Below are positions 8,316-17,579 of a stretch of 64,000 nucleotides of DNA, piece after piece. The DNA is from DASYPQ01 sp041488095 (GTDB lineage Bacteria > Planctomycetota > UBA1135 > GCA-002686595): positions 66,050 to 130,049 of the forward strand of contig JBGPOP010000008.1 of NCBI GenBank assembly GCA_041488095.1, in the 5' to 3' direction. The notes beneath the pieces were generated by a model that was not told the DNA's origin, did not search any database, and was given only the letters and a program-made list of their open reading frames with translations. A program made the position numbers and the translations under genes. Within the stretch, counting starts at the first letter, position 1. Each line of letters starts with the position of its first letter.

Positions 8316-10316
8316 CTAGCGCACCATCACGGGCAGGACCACGAGCGTCCGGCCTTGCGTGCGCAGGCGGCGCTGGATCGCCATCGCGGTCTCGTTGTGC
8401 AGCAGGCGGTGGAACCACTCCTCCTGCGGGAAGACCACCTTGCTCGCGAAGAAGACCGTGCGCGGGAACTCTCGGGCGACCTCGTCGCAGAGCTCCTCGG
8501 CCGTCGATGCGACCTCGGTGCCGATGCCGACGCGGGAGATGCAGGGCAGGCCGTGGCGCTTGGCGAACTCGACGAACTTCTGGAGGTCGGCCTCCGTCTT
8601 CGCACGCAGGGCCTCGATCTCGTCGACCCCCTTGAAGACGCCGGAGTCGACCACGCCGACGGAGAGGAAGATGAAGTTCCGGAAGTGATCCGGGAACGTG
8701 CGCAGCACGGAGAGCAGCGTGTGGACGGCCACGCCGCTGTATCCGCCCACCAGCACCGCCGCAGTCGGCTGCTTGGGATCGAGCGCAGGCACGGCCGGCG
8801 GCGGCGAGGGAGGGAGGACATTGAGCACCTCGTCCAGCGCGGCCAAGCGCCGGCTGACGCTCCGGTAGTGCGCGTGGATGAGCACGCACACGGCCACCGC
8901 GCCGCCGGTGATCAGGATCGTGATCCAGGCGCCGTGGCTGAACTTCTCGAACACCGTGACCGTCAGGATGGTGGCGCACATCACGAAGCTCGTGCCGAAG
9001 AGCACCGTGCGCCGCTTGCGTCCCGGCCGCGGCCGGGCCTTGCGCCAGAAGCTCAGCATGGCGAACATCGACAGCGAGAAGGTCAGGAACACGTTGACGC
9101 TGTACATCACGACCAGGTGCTGGACGTTGCCGCCCGTGTTGACGAGGGCGAGGAGCGCCGCGCCGCCGACGAGAACGATCCCGTTCTGGGTCGTGAGCCG
9201 CTCCGAGAGCCCCGCGAACCTGCGCGGGACCCACGAGTCGACGGCCATGTTGGACAGGATCCGAGGGCCGTCGAGGAATCCGGCCTGCGCCGCCACGATG
9301 AGAAGGGTGCCTTCCGAGAGGAGCGTCAGGAACGCGAACGTCGGTCCGAGGTGCAGGCGCCGTCCGACGTCATCGGCCAGCACCGCGTTGAGCGTCTGCC
9401 CGGGTACGGAGTGGATGCCGCGCAGGAAATAGCACACCAGAAGCCCCGCCGCCGTGAGAGACAGCGAGACGGCCATGTACAGCATCGTCCGCCGCGCGGT
9501 CTGAGTGCGCGGCTCGCGCATGATCGGCATGCCGTTCGAGACCGCTTCGATGCCCGTGTAGGTGCCGCCTCCCAGCGAGTAGGCCTTCGCGAGCAGGAGC
9601 AGGGTCGTGACCCCTCCCAACCGGGATTGGGAGGAAGCGAAGCTCGCGCCGAGCGTTCCGCCAGCCGCATGCCAGTCGCCCCAGCCGAGGACGATCCCGG
9701 CTGCGATCAGCACGACGTGGGTGGCAAGGAACAGCAGGAACACGGGCAGGAGGGCGAGGACCGACTCCTTCGCTCCGCGCAAGTTGAGCACCGTCAGTCC
9801 GAAAAGGGCGCCGACCTCGACGGTCGCCTTGACCGCCCACGGGGCCCCGGGGAACAAGCTGAAGATCGCGTCGCCGGCCGCTGCGATCGATACCGCGATC
9901 GTGAGGACGTAGTCGACGAGCAGCGCACAGCCCGAGACCACGCCGGTGTAGGGGCCGAGGAGCTTCGTCGCGACGGAGTATCCGCCACCGCCGGCCGGGA
10001 ACTCCTCGATGATGAAGCTGTAGGCGGTCGAGATGACCATGACGGTCATCGCCACGGCCAGCGCGAGGATCAGCGCGAGATGGCGGTGCTCACGTAGCGC
10101 CAGGAAGGCCGTTTCGGGACCGTAGGCCGACGAGGAGAGGCCGTCTGCGCCGAGGCCGACCCAGGCGAGGATCGGGATCAGGGCGATGCGGTGGAAGATC
10201 GAGCGGTCCTTGAGGTCGCGCGGGCGACCGATCAGGACCCGCTTCAGACGCTGCAGCGGACTCGGCCCGCCCTGCGGCGCTGCGCCGGTCGCAGGTGGAT
10301 GGCGCCCGAGGGACAT
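8316..10316 (-). CDS. APC-superfamily transporter, KimA-type potassium uptake
   Basis: This protein of about 666 residues has roughly 12 membrane helices between residues 50 and 480, then a cytoplasmic C-terminal domain of about 180 residues (AAVLVGGYSGVAVHTLLSVL onward). The motif GLGADGLSSSAYGPE in the first helix is the hallmark of KimA/KUP-like transporters in the APC superfamily, as are IIEEFPAGGGGYSVATKLLG and YTGIEAVSNGMP. The predicted role is K+/H+ symport across the inner membrane. KimA of Firmicutes is controlled by c-di-AMP, but no riboswitch is visible here because the gene follows xerC with a short gap. I chose ATG 10316. An in-frame TTG at 10370 would add 18 residues. A weak GC hairpin (8288-8302) lies after the stop. 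Confidence 0.82.
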   Translation of the reverse strand: MSLGRHPPATGAAPQGGPSPLQRLKRVLIGRPRDLKDRSIFHRIALIPILAWVGLGADGLSSSAYGPETAFLALREHRHLALILALAVAMTVMVISTAYSFIIEEFPAGGGGYSVATKLLGPYTGVVSGCALLVDYVLTIAVSIAAAGDAIFSLFPGAPWAVKATVEVGALFGLTVLNLRGAKESVLALLPVFLLFLATHVVLIAAGIVLGWGDWHAAGGTLGASFASSQSRLGGVTTLLLLAKAYSLGGGTYTGIEAVSNGMPIMREPRTQTARRTMLYMAVSLSLTAAGLLVCYFLRGIHSVPGQTLNAVLADDVGRRLHLGPTFAFLTLLSEGTLLIVAAQAGFLDGPRILSNMAVDSWVPRRFAGLSERLTTQNGIVLVGGAALLALVNTGGNVQHLVVMYSVNVFLTFSLSMFAMLSFWRKARPRPGRKRRTVLFGTSFVMCATILTVTVFEKFSHGAWITILITGGAVAVCVLIHAHYRSVSRRLAALDEVLNVLPPSPPPAVPALDPKQPTAAVLVGGYSGVAVHTLLSVLRTFPDHFRNFIFLSVGVVDSGVFKGVDEIEALRAKTEADLQKFVEFAKRHGLPCISRVGIGTEVASTAEELCDEVAREFPRTVFFASKVVFPQEEWFHRLLHNETAMAIQRRLRTQGRTLVVLPVMVR

Positions 10317-10421
10317 CCGGGCACTGTACCGCAGGCACGCGTCCCGGAGGAGCGAGCGGATTTGCTGCAAGTCCTCGGCGGCGAGCCGCTTGCACCGCGA
10401 CGTCGCGGCTGCGGTCGCTGG

Positions 10422-11315
10422 CTACGCCCCCGCCCGCGGGTGCGCCTGCTCGTAGATCTTCCGCAGCCGTTCGATGGAAACGTGGGTGTAGATCTGCGTC
10501 GTCGTCAGGTGCGCGTGTCCGAGCAGCTCCTGCACCGCGCGCAGGTCCGCCCCGCGGTCGAGGAGGTGCGTCGCGAAGCTGTGGCGCAGCGTGTGCGGCG
10601 TCGCGCGGCGGCGGACGCCGGCCTGGAGGGCGCGCTTCTCGACGATCCGCCCGAGCGAGCGCGTGGAGAGGCGCCCGCCGCGCGGGTTCAGGAACACGGC
10701 GCTCGGCGCGCGCGGGAGGGGCGGCGGGCGCAGCGGGTCCTCGAGGTACGCCTTGAGGGCCTGGATGGCGTAGCTCCCGACCGGCGCCATCCGCTCCTTC
10801 CGGCCCTTCCCGCGCACGCGCGCGACGCCACGTCGCAGGTCGAGGTCGCCCTGGTCGAGTCCGATCGTCTCCGCGGCGCGGGTCCCGGCCGAGTACATCA
10901 GCTCCAGGAGCGCGCGGTCGCGCCGGCCGGCCGGTGTCGAGAGGTCCGGCGCGGCGAGAAGCGCCTCGACCTCGCCGATCTCGAGTGCGCTGGGCAACCT
11001 CCGCTCGCCGCGGCGCGGGCGCAGCCCGGCGGCGGGATGAGCGTCGATCGCTCCCTTGCGCAGGAGGTGCGCGAAGAGCGAGCGCACGGCCGAGAGCTTG
11101 CGCTGGATCGTGGCGCGAGCGAGATCGCGGCCGTCGATCTCGGCCAGGAAGGAGCGCAGGAGGCGCGGGGTCACCTGCGAGGGCTTCAGGATCCCGCGCT
11201 GCTCCAGGAACGCGAGGAACGAATGGAGATCACAGCGATAGGCGCGCAGCGTGTGCTCGGAGGCGCCGCGCGCCGCGGCGAGCTCCTTGAGAAAGCCTTC
11301 GACGTGGGCGCGCAC
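10422..11315 (-). CDS. xerC: Tyrosine recombinase XerC/XerD
   Basis: This 297-residue site-specific recombinase has an N-terminal SAM-like core-binding domain (residues 3-90) and a catalytic domain with the full active site. The catalytic residues are R146 in SAGTRAAE, K170 in VRGKGRKE, H241 and R244 in HTLRH, H267 in LLGHAHL and nucleophile Y276 in TQIYTHV. Length and lack of extra domains match the chromosome-dimer-resolution Xer group rather than a phage integrase. Whether it is XerC or XerD is not decidable here. The start is taken as GTG 11315, 11 bp after the upstream gene's stop. The frame stays open far upstream but would run through two other genes. Confidence 0.87.
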   Translation of the reverse strand: MRAHVEGFLKELAAARGASEHTLRAYRCDLHSFLAFLEQRGILKPSQVTPRLLRSFLAEIDGRDLARATIQRKLSAVRSLFAHLLRKGAIDAHPAAGLRPRRGERRLPSALEIGEVEALLAAPDLSTPAGRRDRALLELMYSAGTRAAETIGLDQGDLDLRRGVARVRGKGRKERMAPVGSYAIQALKAYLEDPLRPPPLPRAPSAVFLNPRGGRLSTRSLGRIVEKRALQAGVRRRATPHTLRHSFATHLLDRGADLRAVQELLGHAHLTTTQIYTHVSIERLRKIYEQAHPRAGA

Positions 11316-11326
11316 GGTCGTCGCGA

Positions 11327-12139
11327 TCAGCGGCCGTCGCTCTTCGGCTCGAGGCCGGCCCGCTGCGCGGCGAGCCCGGCCCTGCGGATCCAGTGCCAGA
11401 GCGCGGAGAGGCCGTTGCCGCTCAGGAACAGGACCAGGCCCAGGACGGCGCGCAGGACTTGCTCGAGCCAGTGGGTCCATTCCTCCCTGATCGTGAGGGA
11501 CGGAGGATCTCCGAACTCGCCGGACCTCGCGCTCTCGAGGGTTGACGCAAAGAGTCCGGCCAGGTTGGGCAAGGCGTCGGCGAGGATCCACAGGCCCACG
11601 ACGGAGAAGGCGACCGCTTGGAGCGTGGCGGCCGATCCGGGATCGGTCGCGGCCGCGCGTCTCCCGAACCAGCGCTGCGCGATCGCGCCGGCGCGGAAGA
11701 GCAGCCACGCGCCGACCGCCGCGAGCACGACGATCGTCGCCACCTCGGTCAGGAATTCCCCCCAACGCCCGTCGATCCGCGCGATCCGGATCTGGAACAT
11801 CGCTCTCGAGGTCATCTGGATCGCGCGCAGCCAGAGGAGGACCGCCGCGAGGCGCAGGCCGATCGTTCCGACCTCGCCCCGGTCCTCGAAGCGGGCCGGT
11901 GCGGATCCCCCGGTCATGCGGCTCGCGAGGATCGGGCTCAGGTAGAACAAGAGAGCGCCCAAGGCGGCGAGAAGGAGCACCGGGACGATCAAGCCCGCCA
12001 ACGCGAACACCGCGGTCTGTCCCGGCTCGTTGACCTGCCGGACGAAGAACCCGAGGTTCGACGCGAAGATCAGCGCATGGACCCACAGGTAGAGAGCCAG
12101 GAGCTTGAGGGACAGGGAGGTGACTTCCGAACGGGTCAT
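11327..12139 (-). CDS. Hypothetical integral membrane protein
   Basis: This 270-residue protein has about six hydrophobic helices, near residues 10-30, 42-68, 88-110, 130-150, 172-195 and 225-250. I do not recognise the family. A strong ribosome site (GAGGAGG) lies 7-8 nt before the ATG. It lies between a secreted unknown and xerC in one minus-strand unit with gaps of 11-27 bp. No catalytic or transport motifs are visible. Confidence 0.7.
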   Translation of the reverse strand: MTRSEVTSLSLKLLALYLWVHALIFASNLGFFVRQVNEPGQTAVFALAGLIVPVLLLAALGALLFYLSPILASRMTGGSAPARFEDRGEVGTIGLRLAAVLLWLRAIQMTSRAMFQIRIARIDGRWGEFLTEVATIVVLAAVGAWLLFRAGAIAQRWFGRRAAATDPGSAATLQAVAFSVVGLWILADALPNLAGLFASTLESARSGEFGDPPSLTIREEWTHWLEQVLRAVLGLVLFLSGNGLSALWHWIRRAGLAAQRAGLEPKSDGR

Positions 12140-12166
12140 GGCGAATCCTCCTCGACGCCCGCGGCG

Positions 12167-12970
12167 TCAGTGCTTCCAGTACGCGGTTCGTTCGATCGAC
12201 TCGAGCTTGTACGTCACGCCTTGCGCGCCCTCGTAGCGCACGAGAGCGTGCAACCTCGGCGCCGAGCCGTCCGCCGCGAACCAGAAGCGCGCCTCGACCG
12301 TGCCCTCGGGCGTCCGGAGGTCGAGCTCGTGCGCGTCGACCCGGCCGATGGGCAGGTCGAGCGCGGCCTGGCCGGCGTAGCGGACCGTGCGCTCGACGGG
12401 CTCGAACGGCACGCGGTGATTGTCCTTCTGGCTCGGGATCACGCGCAGCGCGAGATCCGCGGGCGCGTCGAAGGGATAGTCGCGCAGCGTCAGGGTCAGC
12501 GCGTCGAAGAAGGCCGTGTTCTTGTGCCTCTCGAAATCGCCCTCGCGCCGCCCGCCGGCGGGGAAGTACACCGACTCGGCCCAGCGCAGGTGCTCGCGGT
12601 CGCGCCAGACCTCCTTGAAGCTCGCGCCGCAGTCCTCCTGCGTGCTCGCGGTCAGCTTGAACGGCGAGAGGTCGTCCGTCCTCACGTACGTCATCGTCGA
12701 GAAGCGGTAGTCGTACTTCTCCGTCGGCACGATCTCCGACCAGTGGTGCTTGAAGACCTCGACGCCCTCCTGGCCCTCGGTCTTGACCGTGGCCTCGGGG
12801 TCGGCGCGCTCCTTGTCCGTGTAGGCGATCGCGCGGTAGCTCCGCTCCTTGCCGTAGATCGTCCGGCTCGCCTCGTACACGCACTTCTCGGCCTGACCGT
12901 CGTTCCAGACCGGGTCCGTGCGCCAGTCGCCGAGGGCCGGGACGAGCAGCGCGAGAGAGGTGATGAGCAT
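12167..12970 (-). CDS. Secreted protein of unknown function
   Basis: This 267-residue protein has a short N-terminal hydrophobic segment (MLITSLALLVPALG) and an all-beta-looking remainder rich in alternating charged and aromatic residues. A GGAGGG ribosome site 4-5 nt upstream supports the ATG at 12970. The layout (a periplasmic beta-rich protein of about 240 residues beside a toroid protein) is reminiscent of DUF3108-like proteins, but I see no diagnostic motif and do not claim the family. It is 13 bp from the toroid gene, so they are co-transcribed. Confidence 0.68.
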   Translation of the reverse strand: MLITSLALLVPALGDWRTDPVWNDGQAEKCVYEASRTIYGKERSYRAIAYTDKERADPEATVKTEGQEGVEVFKHHWSEIVPTEKYDYRFSTMTYVRTDDLSPFKLTASTQEDCGASFKEVWRDREHLRWAESVYFPAGGRREGDFERHKNTAFFDALTLTLRDYPFDAPADLALRVIPSQKDNHRVPFEPVERTVRYAGQAALDLPIGRVDAHELDLRTPEGTVEARFWFAADGSAPRLHALVRYEGAQGVTYKLESIERTAYWKH

Positions 12971-12983
12971 GGACCCTCCGATC

Positions 12984-14150
12984 CTACTTCCCCGCCCATC
13001 GCGCCGGCGCAGGCAGCCCGGGCGAGAGCAGCGCGAGCATCGACATCGCCGTCCCGAAGCACTCGCTGCGCGCGAAGACGCGGTCGTTCCAGCCTCCGTC
13101 CTCCTCGCGCACCTTCCACAGCAGGCGGTACAGGTCCTCGCGCCGCTTCGCGCGCTCCGTCTCGGGCAGGAGCTCGATCGCCTGCGCCGCGTAGCGGTGC
13201 GCGTAGAAGAAGTAGTAGGGCGCGATCATGAAGGGCGGCGCGTGGGTGCCCTTCTGCTTCCTTCTCTTCTCGAGCTCTCCCCAGTGCGCGAAGAAGGCGT
13301 CGAGAGCGCCGCGGATGCGCTCGACGCTGCCGCGTCCGGCGAGGAACAGCGTCGTCTCGCAGATGGGGGAGCGTCCGATCGCGCCCTCGACCGCCTCGAA
13401 GCCCTTGCCGGTCGGGTGCTCCGGGTCGATGCCGTACTGGAACGCGCCGGTCGAGAGACGTCCCTTCTCGAGCGCGTCGAGCGCGTCGAGCGCGCGCCCG
13501 ACGACCGCGCGGTCGACCTTCTCGCCCTGACGCGCGGTCTCGAAGAGGAACTGGAGCGTCGGCGCGGTCATGAAGCTCGAGGGCTCGGCGTCGTCCTGGT
13601 CCTGGCCGCGCGCGTAGTTCCAGCCGCCGCGCTTGCCGATCTCGGTCTTCTCGAGAGCCGCGACGAGCCAGCGGACGGATTCGTCGAGCTTCGACTGGTC
13701 CGCCTTGGGAACGCGGCCCACCTCGCGCAACCTCAGCAGGAAGCCGAGCGCGTACGCGTGCCCCCAGCCGCGCGTGTCGTAACCGCCTTCGAAGCCGGGT
13801 GACATCAGCGGACGGCGGATCCCCTCGAGCACGAAGGCGAGCGCGCGGTCGATCGCCGAGCGAGCCGGCTCGGGGAGATCCCTTCCGCCTGCCTCGAGCA
13901 GCGCCGTGGCGCAGATCGCCGTCCCGCCGACGCGGTAGCCGATCGGGATCTCGCCGTCGACGCGGTAGACGCCCTCGTAGGGCCACTCGGCGGGAGGGCC
14001 GTCCTTCTCGACCGACTCCTGGCGCTCGAGCAAGATCGTAACGCCGCGCTGGACTGCGCCATGGATGGCGGTCTGGGCGATGGCGCCCTTGGCTTCCCCG
14101 TCCTGTAGCGCGGCGAGCGCCGCGGAAAGGAGGCCGGTCGCAAAGATCAT
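12984..14150 (-). CDS. Secreted alpha/alpha-toroid (prenyltransferase/squalene-cyclase repeat) protein
   Basis: This 388-residue protein has a signal peptide (MIFATGLLSAALAALQ). Repeated helical hairpins follow, with the GGW/GGY turns typical of squalene-oxidase/prenyltransferase repeats: GFEGGYDTRGWGHAYALG, GKRGGWNYARGQDQ and EEDGGWNDRVF. It is related to the two toroid proteins at 39647 and 41615, sharing a C-terminal APYYFFYAHRYAAQAIELLP-like segment. There is no DxDD cyclase motif, so terpene cyclisation is not supported, and a secreted binding or scaffold role is more likely. ATG 14150 is preferred over a longer start because it begins the signal peptide and has GGGAGA upstream. Confidence 0.78.
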   Translation of the reverse strand: MIFATGLLSAALAALQDGEAKGAIAQTAIHGAVQRGVTILLERQESVEKDGPPAEWPYEGVYRVDGEIPIGYRVGGTAICATALLEAGGRDLPEPARSAIDRALAFVLEGIRRPLMSPGFEGGYDTRGWGHAYALGFLLRLREVGRVPKADQSKLDESVRWLVAALEKTEIGKRGGWNYARGQDQDDAEPSSFMTAPTLQFLFETARQGEKVDRAVVGRALDALDALEKGRLSTGAFQYGIDPEHPTGKGFEAVEGAIGRSPICETTLFLAGRGSVERIRGALDAFFAHWGELEKRRKQKGTHAPPFMIAPYYFFYAHRYAAQAIELLPETERAKRREDLYRLLWKVREEDGGWNDRVFARSECFGTAMSMLALLSPGLPAPARWAGK

Positions 14151-14225
14151 GGCGCGGATTCTCCCGCGCTCGGACCCGTCCGGCAATCACCGCGTGCCGG
14201 AGGCGAGCGGCGCCCGGAGAGCCGC

Positions 14226-14681
14226 TCAGCGCTTCGTGCCGGCCTTGGTCGGAGCCGAGGTCGGGGCCGGAGGGGCCTTGGTCGGAGCCGGGGCCGGGGG
14301 CGGAGGTGCGACCGGCGCCACTGGCACGTCCTTCTGGGCCGCGGCGAGCTGCTCGCGCCAGCCGCGCAGCAGGATGTGCCGCGAATCGGGATTGACCCCG
14401 TAGGTGAAGCCGGCCTTCTCGGCCTGGTCGAGCACGCTCTCCATCGCGGCCGCGCTCTTGCCCTGCTCCTCGAGGTAGTGCATCGCGCCCGCGAACTGCT
14501 TCTTCGCGTCCACGACCTCGGTCGACAGCGCCTCGATGCGCAGGCGAGCGGCGGCGAGGTCCTTCTCGAGCTTGTCGAGGCGGCTCATGGCCGGGTCCGG
14601 GGCCGGAGGATTCTGGGAGAACGCCAACCCGCACAGGAGCGCGGTGAAGACGACGAGGATGACGCCGGGTTGCCTCTTCAT
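14226..14681 (-). CDS. Secreted coiled-coil protein with Pro/Ala/Thr-rich tail
   Basis: This 151-residue protein has a signal peptide (residues 1-22, MKRQPGVILVVFTALLCGLA). A helical coiled-coil stretch at about 33-70 (SRLDKLEKDLAAARLRIEAL) precedes a tail of about 35 residues dominated by Pro, Ala, Thr and Lys. I do not recognise the family. The ATG at 14681 is preceded by GATAAT 9 nt upstream with no ribosome site, so a leaderless transcript is possible. It is the first gene of the minus-strand unit that runs through xerC. Confidence 0.65.
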   Translation of the reverse strand: MKRQPGVILVVFTALLCGLAFSQNPPAPDPAMSRLDKLEKDLAAARLRIEALSTEVVDAKKQFAGAMHYLEEQGKSAAAMESVLDQAEKAGFTYGVNPDSRHILLRGWREQLAAAQKDVPVAPVAPPPPAPAPTKAPPAPTSAPTKAGTKR

Positions 14682-14742
14682 AGCGGCGTGATTATCGGCC
14701 CGAGAGCGTCCGCAGCTTGACCCCGATCTCGCCCGGGTTTTC

Positions 14743-14771
14743 GGGACACTGCCGCCCCGCCCCTCTAGAAT
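14743..14771 (+). promoter_or_regulatory. Probable promoter for the MFS-pabB unit
   Basis: GGGACA (14743-14748) and TAGAAT (14766-14771) are separated by 17 bp, with a 4/6 and a 5/6 match to the sigma70 consensus. TAGAAT ends 10 nt before the ATG at 14782, so the transcript would have almost no leader. Confidence 0.45.
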
Positions 14772-14781
14772 CCCCGCCGTC

Positions 14782-16050
14782 ATGGGCCGATCGCAGACCT
14801 CGGGCCGCTCGCCGCTCGCCTTCATCTTCCTGACGGTCTTCATCGACCTCCTGGGGTTCGGGATCGTCATCCCGCTGCTCCCGGTGTACTCGAAGGCCTA
14901 CGGGGCGAGCCCGACCGAGCTGGGCGTGCTCTTCGGCTGCTTCTCCGCGATGCAGTTCGTGTTCGCTCCGATGTGGGGGCGGATCTCGGACCGGATCGGA
15001 CGGCGTCCCGTGCTCATCGGCGGGCTTCTCGGCACGGCGGCCTCGTACGTGCTGTTCGGCTTCTCGCACTCGATGGCGCTGCTCTTCGCATCGCGCCTTC
15101 TGGCCGGCTTCTTCGGCGCCAACATCTCGACCGCGCAGGCCTACATCGCCGACGTGACGACCCCCGAGAACCGCGCCAAGGGCATGGGGCTGGTCGGCGC
15201 CGCATTCGGGCTGGGCTTCACGTTCGGGCCCCTCATCGGCGGCGAGCTGACGCACATCTCCATGGCCGCGCCGGGCTTTGCGGCGGCCGCCTTCTCGCTC
15301 CTGGCGGCGATCTTCGGCTACCTCAAGCTGCCGGAGCCCCCGCGTGTCGAGCGCAAGGCCAGCCGGATTTTCAGTCTGACGCAGCTGCGGCAGGCCTGGG
15401 CGATACCACGCATCGGGATCCTGCTGATCCTGAGCTTCCTGTTCATCGCCTCGTTCTCTTCGTTCGAGACGATGTTCATCCCGTTCGGGATCGTCAGGTT
15501 CCCGGCCGCCTTCGACATGCCGGAAGGGATCCTCCGACCGACCCTGGAGGACACGCTGCGGGCCGCGCCGTGGGCGGGGAGATATCTCTGCGGCATCGGA
15601 CTCATCGCCGCAGGGGTTCAGGGCGGGTTGATTCGTCGCCTCGTGCCACGGTTCGGGGAGCCGAACCTCGCGGTCGTCGGCCCGCTCCTGCTCGCGATCG
15701 CCTTCGTGATCGTGGGATTTGCCACGACGTGGGGCTTCGTGATCCTGGGATGCCTGGTCATGCCTCTGGGGTTCGGTCTGAACAACCCGTCGCTCTACGG
15801 CCTGATCTCGCGAGCTTCTCCGCCCGACGAGCAGGGAGCCTACCTGGGCATGAACCAGTCCGTCGCGAGCCTGGCGCGCGTCGTCGGGCCGTCCTTGGCC
15901 GGCCTTGCCTTCCAGCTCCTGAGCCCGCGCGCCCCGTTCCTGATCGCCGCGTGCGCGCTGCTCGTGTCATCCTCCCTCGCCGCAGTCTACCGCCGGAAGT
16001 ACGGGGCGACCTTCTCGCGCGGCGCCCCGGCGGGTTCGGCGGAGGTCTGA
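14782..16050 (+). CDS. MFS transporter (TetA/drug-efflux type)
   Basis: This 422-residue inner-membrane protein has 12 predicted helices. The major-facilitator motif A is visible in the loop after helix 2 as GRISDRIGRRPVL at about residues 66-78. The N-terminus FIDLLGFGIVIPLLPVY and the helix-4/5 region GFFGANISTAQAYIADVT place it near the TetA/DHA1 drug:H+ antiporters. The substrate is unknown. An insertion of about 40 residues after helix 7 (DMPEGILRPTLEDTLRAAPW) is longer than in TetA. pabB follows 3 bp after its stop. Confidence 0.88.
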   Translation: MGRSQTSGRSPLAFIFLTVFIDLLGFGIVIPLLPVYSKAYGASPTELGVLFGCFSAMQFVFAPMWGRISDRIGRRPVLIGGLLGTAASYVLFGFSHSMALLFASRLLAGFFGANISTAQAYIADVTTPENRAKGMGLVGAAFGLGFTFGPLIGGELTHISMAAPGFAAAAFSLLAAIFGYLKLPEPPRVERKASRIFSLTQLRQAWAIPRIGILLILSFLFIASFSSFETMFIPFGIVRFPAAFDMPEGILRPTLEDTLRAAPWAGRYLCGIGLIAAGVQGGLIRRLVPRFGEPNLAVVGPLLLAIAFVIVGFATTWGFVILGCLVMPLGFGLNNPSLYGLISRASPPDEQGAYLGMNQSVASLARVVGPSLAGLAFQLLSPRAPFLIAACALLVSSSLAAVYRRKYGATFSRGAPAGSAEV

Positions 16051-16053
16051 GCC

Positions 16054-17541
16054 GTGCGCTTCCGGCCGCGCGTCCTGGCCCTGCCGCGCGCCCTCGACGC
16101 GGGCGGGTTTCTGGCGCGGCTCTCCTCGCGCCGCGCGCCCGCCGCGCTCGACAGCGCGGGCGGATCGCCGCGCCGATGGAGTCTCGTCGCCTTCGACCCG
16201 CTACGCGGCGTCGAGCCTCCGGCGGATCTCCGCGGGCTGCGAGCGATGGTCGCCCGTGTGCGGTCCGAGCCGGGCGATCCCGTCCCGGGTCCCTTCCAGG
16301 GTGGTTTCCTGGGCGCGCTCTCCTACGACCTCGGCCCGGCGGGGGAGCGACCGGTCGAGGTCGCGCCCGATCCGTGGCGGTCCCCGCGGATAGCGGGCGG
16401 CCTGTACGTCGACTTCATCGTGCGCGACGAGGAGCGCGGGGCGGCCTGGCTCGTGCTTGGCGACGAGCCCGGCGACGGCCGGCCGGGCGTCAAGGCGCGC
16501 CGGCGCGAGATCCTCGATCTCCTCGAGCTCGACGCCCCGCCAGCTCCCGAGCCCCGCCCGCTCGGTCCGCTCGTGCGCCACACTCCTGCGGACGTTCACC
16601 GTGCGCGGATCGAGAGCGCGCGCGAGCGCATCGCGGCGGGGGACTTCTACCAGGCCAACCTCGCGCATCGCTTCACGCGCGCTATGGAGGGCCATCCGGT
16701 CGAGATCTACCGGCGCCTGCGCGCGGTGAACCCCGCGCCCTACATGGGCTTTCTCGCCTGGGACCGCGAGACCGCCTCGGTGGGCGAGGGCTTTCCCACG
16801 GGCGCGCTCTTGTCGGCATCCCCCGAGCTCCTGCTCGAGTTCGACGGCCAACTCGTGCGCACGCGACCGATCAAGGGCACGGCCCCGCGCGGCAAGACGC
16901 CCGCGGAGGACGGGCGACGGGCGCGCGCTCTGCTCGCGAGCGCGAAGGATCGCGCCGAGCTCGCGATGATCGTCGACCTCGAACGCAACGACCTCGGGCG
17001 CATCGGATCCCCGGGCAGCGTGCGCGTCGAGCGCTTCCCGCACCTCGAGACCTACGCTTCGGTGCACCACCTGGCGGCCGACGTCGTCGCGCGCGCGCGC
17101 CCGGGCCTCGGCGCCGTCGACGTCCTGGCCGCGCTCTTCCCGGGCGGCTCGATCACCGGAGCGCCCAAGCTTGCGGCGATGGAGGCGATCGCGCGGCTCG
17201 AGGGCGAGGGCCGCGGCTTCTTCACCGGCTCGCTCGGCTTCCTCGACCTGCGCGGCCGCGCGTGCTTCAACATCCTGATCCGCACGCTGATCTGGCGGCC
17301 GGATCCAGCTTCGCCGCCTGGGACTCCGCGCGGGGAAGTCTCCTTCCACGTCGGCGGAGGGATCACCTGGTCCTCGGACGCGCGAGCCGAGGACGCCGAG
17401 ACCCTCACCAAGGGAAAGGCCCTCGCCGCGGCTCTCGAGCCCCGGGGCGCCCCGAGGGCGGGGAAGAAAAGGCGCTTCGGGTCATCCCACACCGCCCCTC
17501 CACGGGGCAGCCCAGGTGACTGGGAGCGCTCGGCCCGATAA
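16054..17541 (+). CDS. pabB: Aminodeoxychorismate synthase component I
   Basis: This 495-residue chorismate-binding enzyme of the folate pathway adds ammonia to chorismate, giving 4-amino-4-deoxychorismate. The C-terminal chorismate domain contains GDFYQANL, PIKGT at 272-276 (the PabB-type Lys, where TrpE has PIAGT), IVDLERNDLGR, PGGSITGAPK and FHVGGGITW. It uses a GTG start at 16054, right after the MFS stop. A basic tail of about 35 residues after ALEPRGAP has no counterpart in the family. No pabA or pabC is in the window, so the glutaminase subunit must be elsewhere. Confidence 0.9.
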   Translation: MRFRPRVLALPRALDAGGFLARLSSRRAPAALDSAGGSPRRWSLVAFDPLRGVEPPADLRGLRAMVARVRSEPGDPVPGPFQGGFLGALSYDLGPAGERPVEVAPDPWRSPRIAGGLYVDFIVRDEERGAAWLVLGDEPGDGRPGVKARRREILDLLELDAPPAPEPRPLGPLVRHTPADVHRARIESARERIAAGDFYQANLAHRFTRAMEGHPVEIYRRLRAVNPAPYMGFLAWDRETASVGEGFPTGALLSASPELLLEFDGQLVRTRPIKGTAPRGKTPAEDGRRARALLASAKDRAELAMIVDLERNDLGRIGSPGSVRVERFPHLETYASVHHLAADVVARARPGLGAVDVLAALFPGGSITGAPKLAAMEAIARLEGEGRGFFTGSLGFLDLRGRACFNILIRTLIWRPDPASPPGTPRGEVSFHVGGGITWSSDARAEDAETLTKGKALAAALEPRGAPRAGKKRRFGSSHTAPPRGSPGDWERSAR

Positions 17542-17579
17542 GGTGGCCGTTGCATCCAGGCATCCACGAGGTGGCCAAC

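Noticed and set aside
10422..11315. An integrase marking a genomic island
   Set aside because: The recombinase has the standard Xer length, sits inside an ordinary operon and has no flanking attachment repeats or tRNA.
11316..12884. N-terminal extension of the xerC frame to 820 codons
   Set aside because: The extra part overlaps two well-supported genes with ribosome sites. Recombinase homology begins at about 11315.
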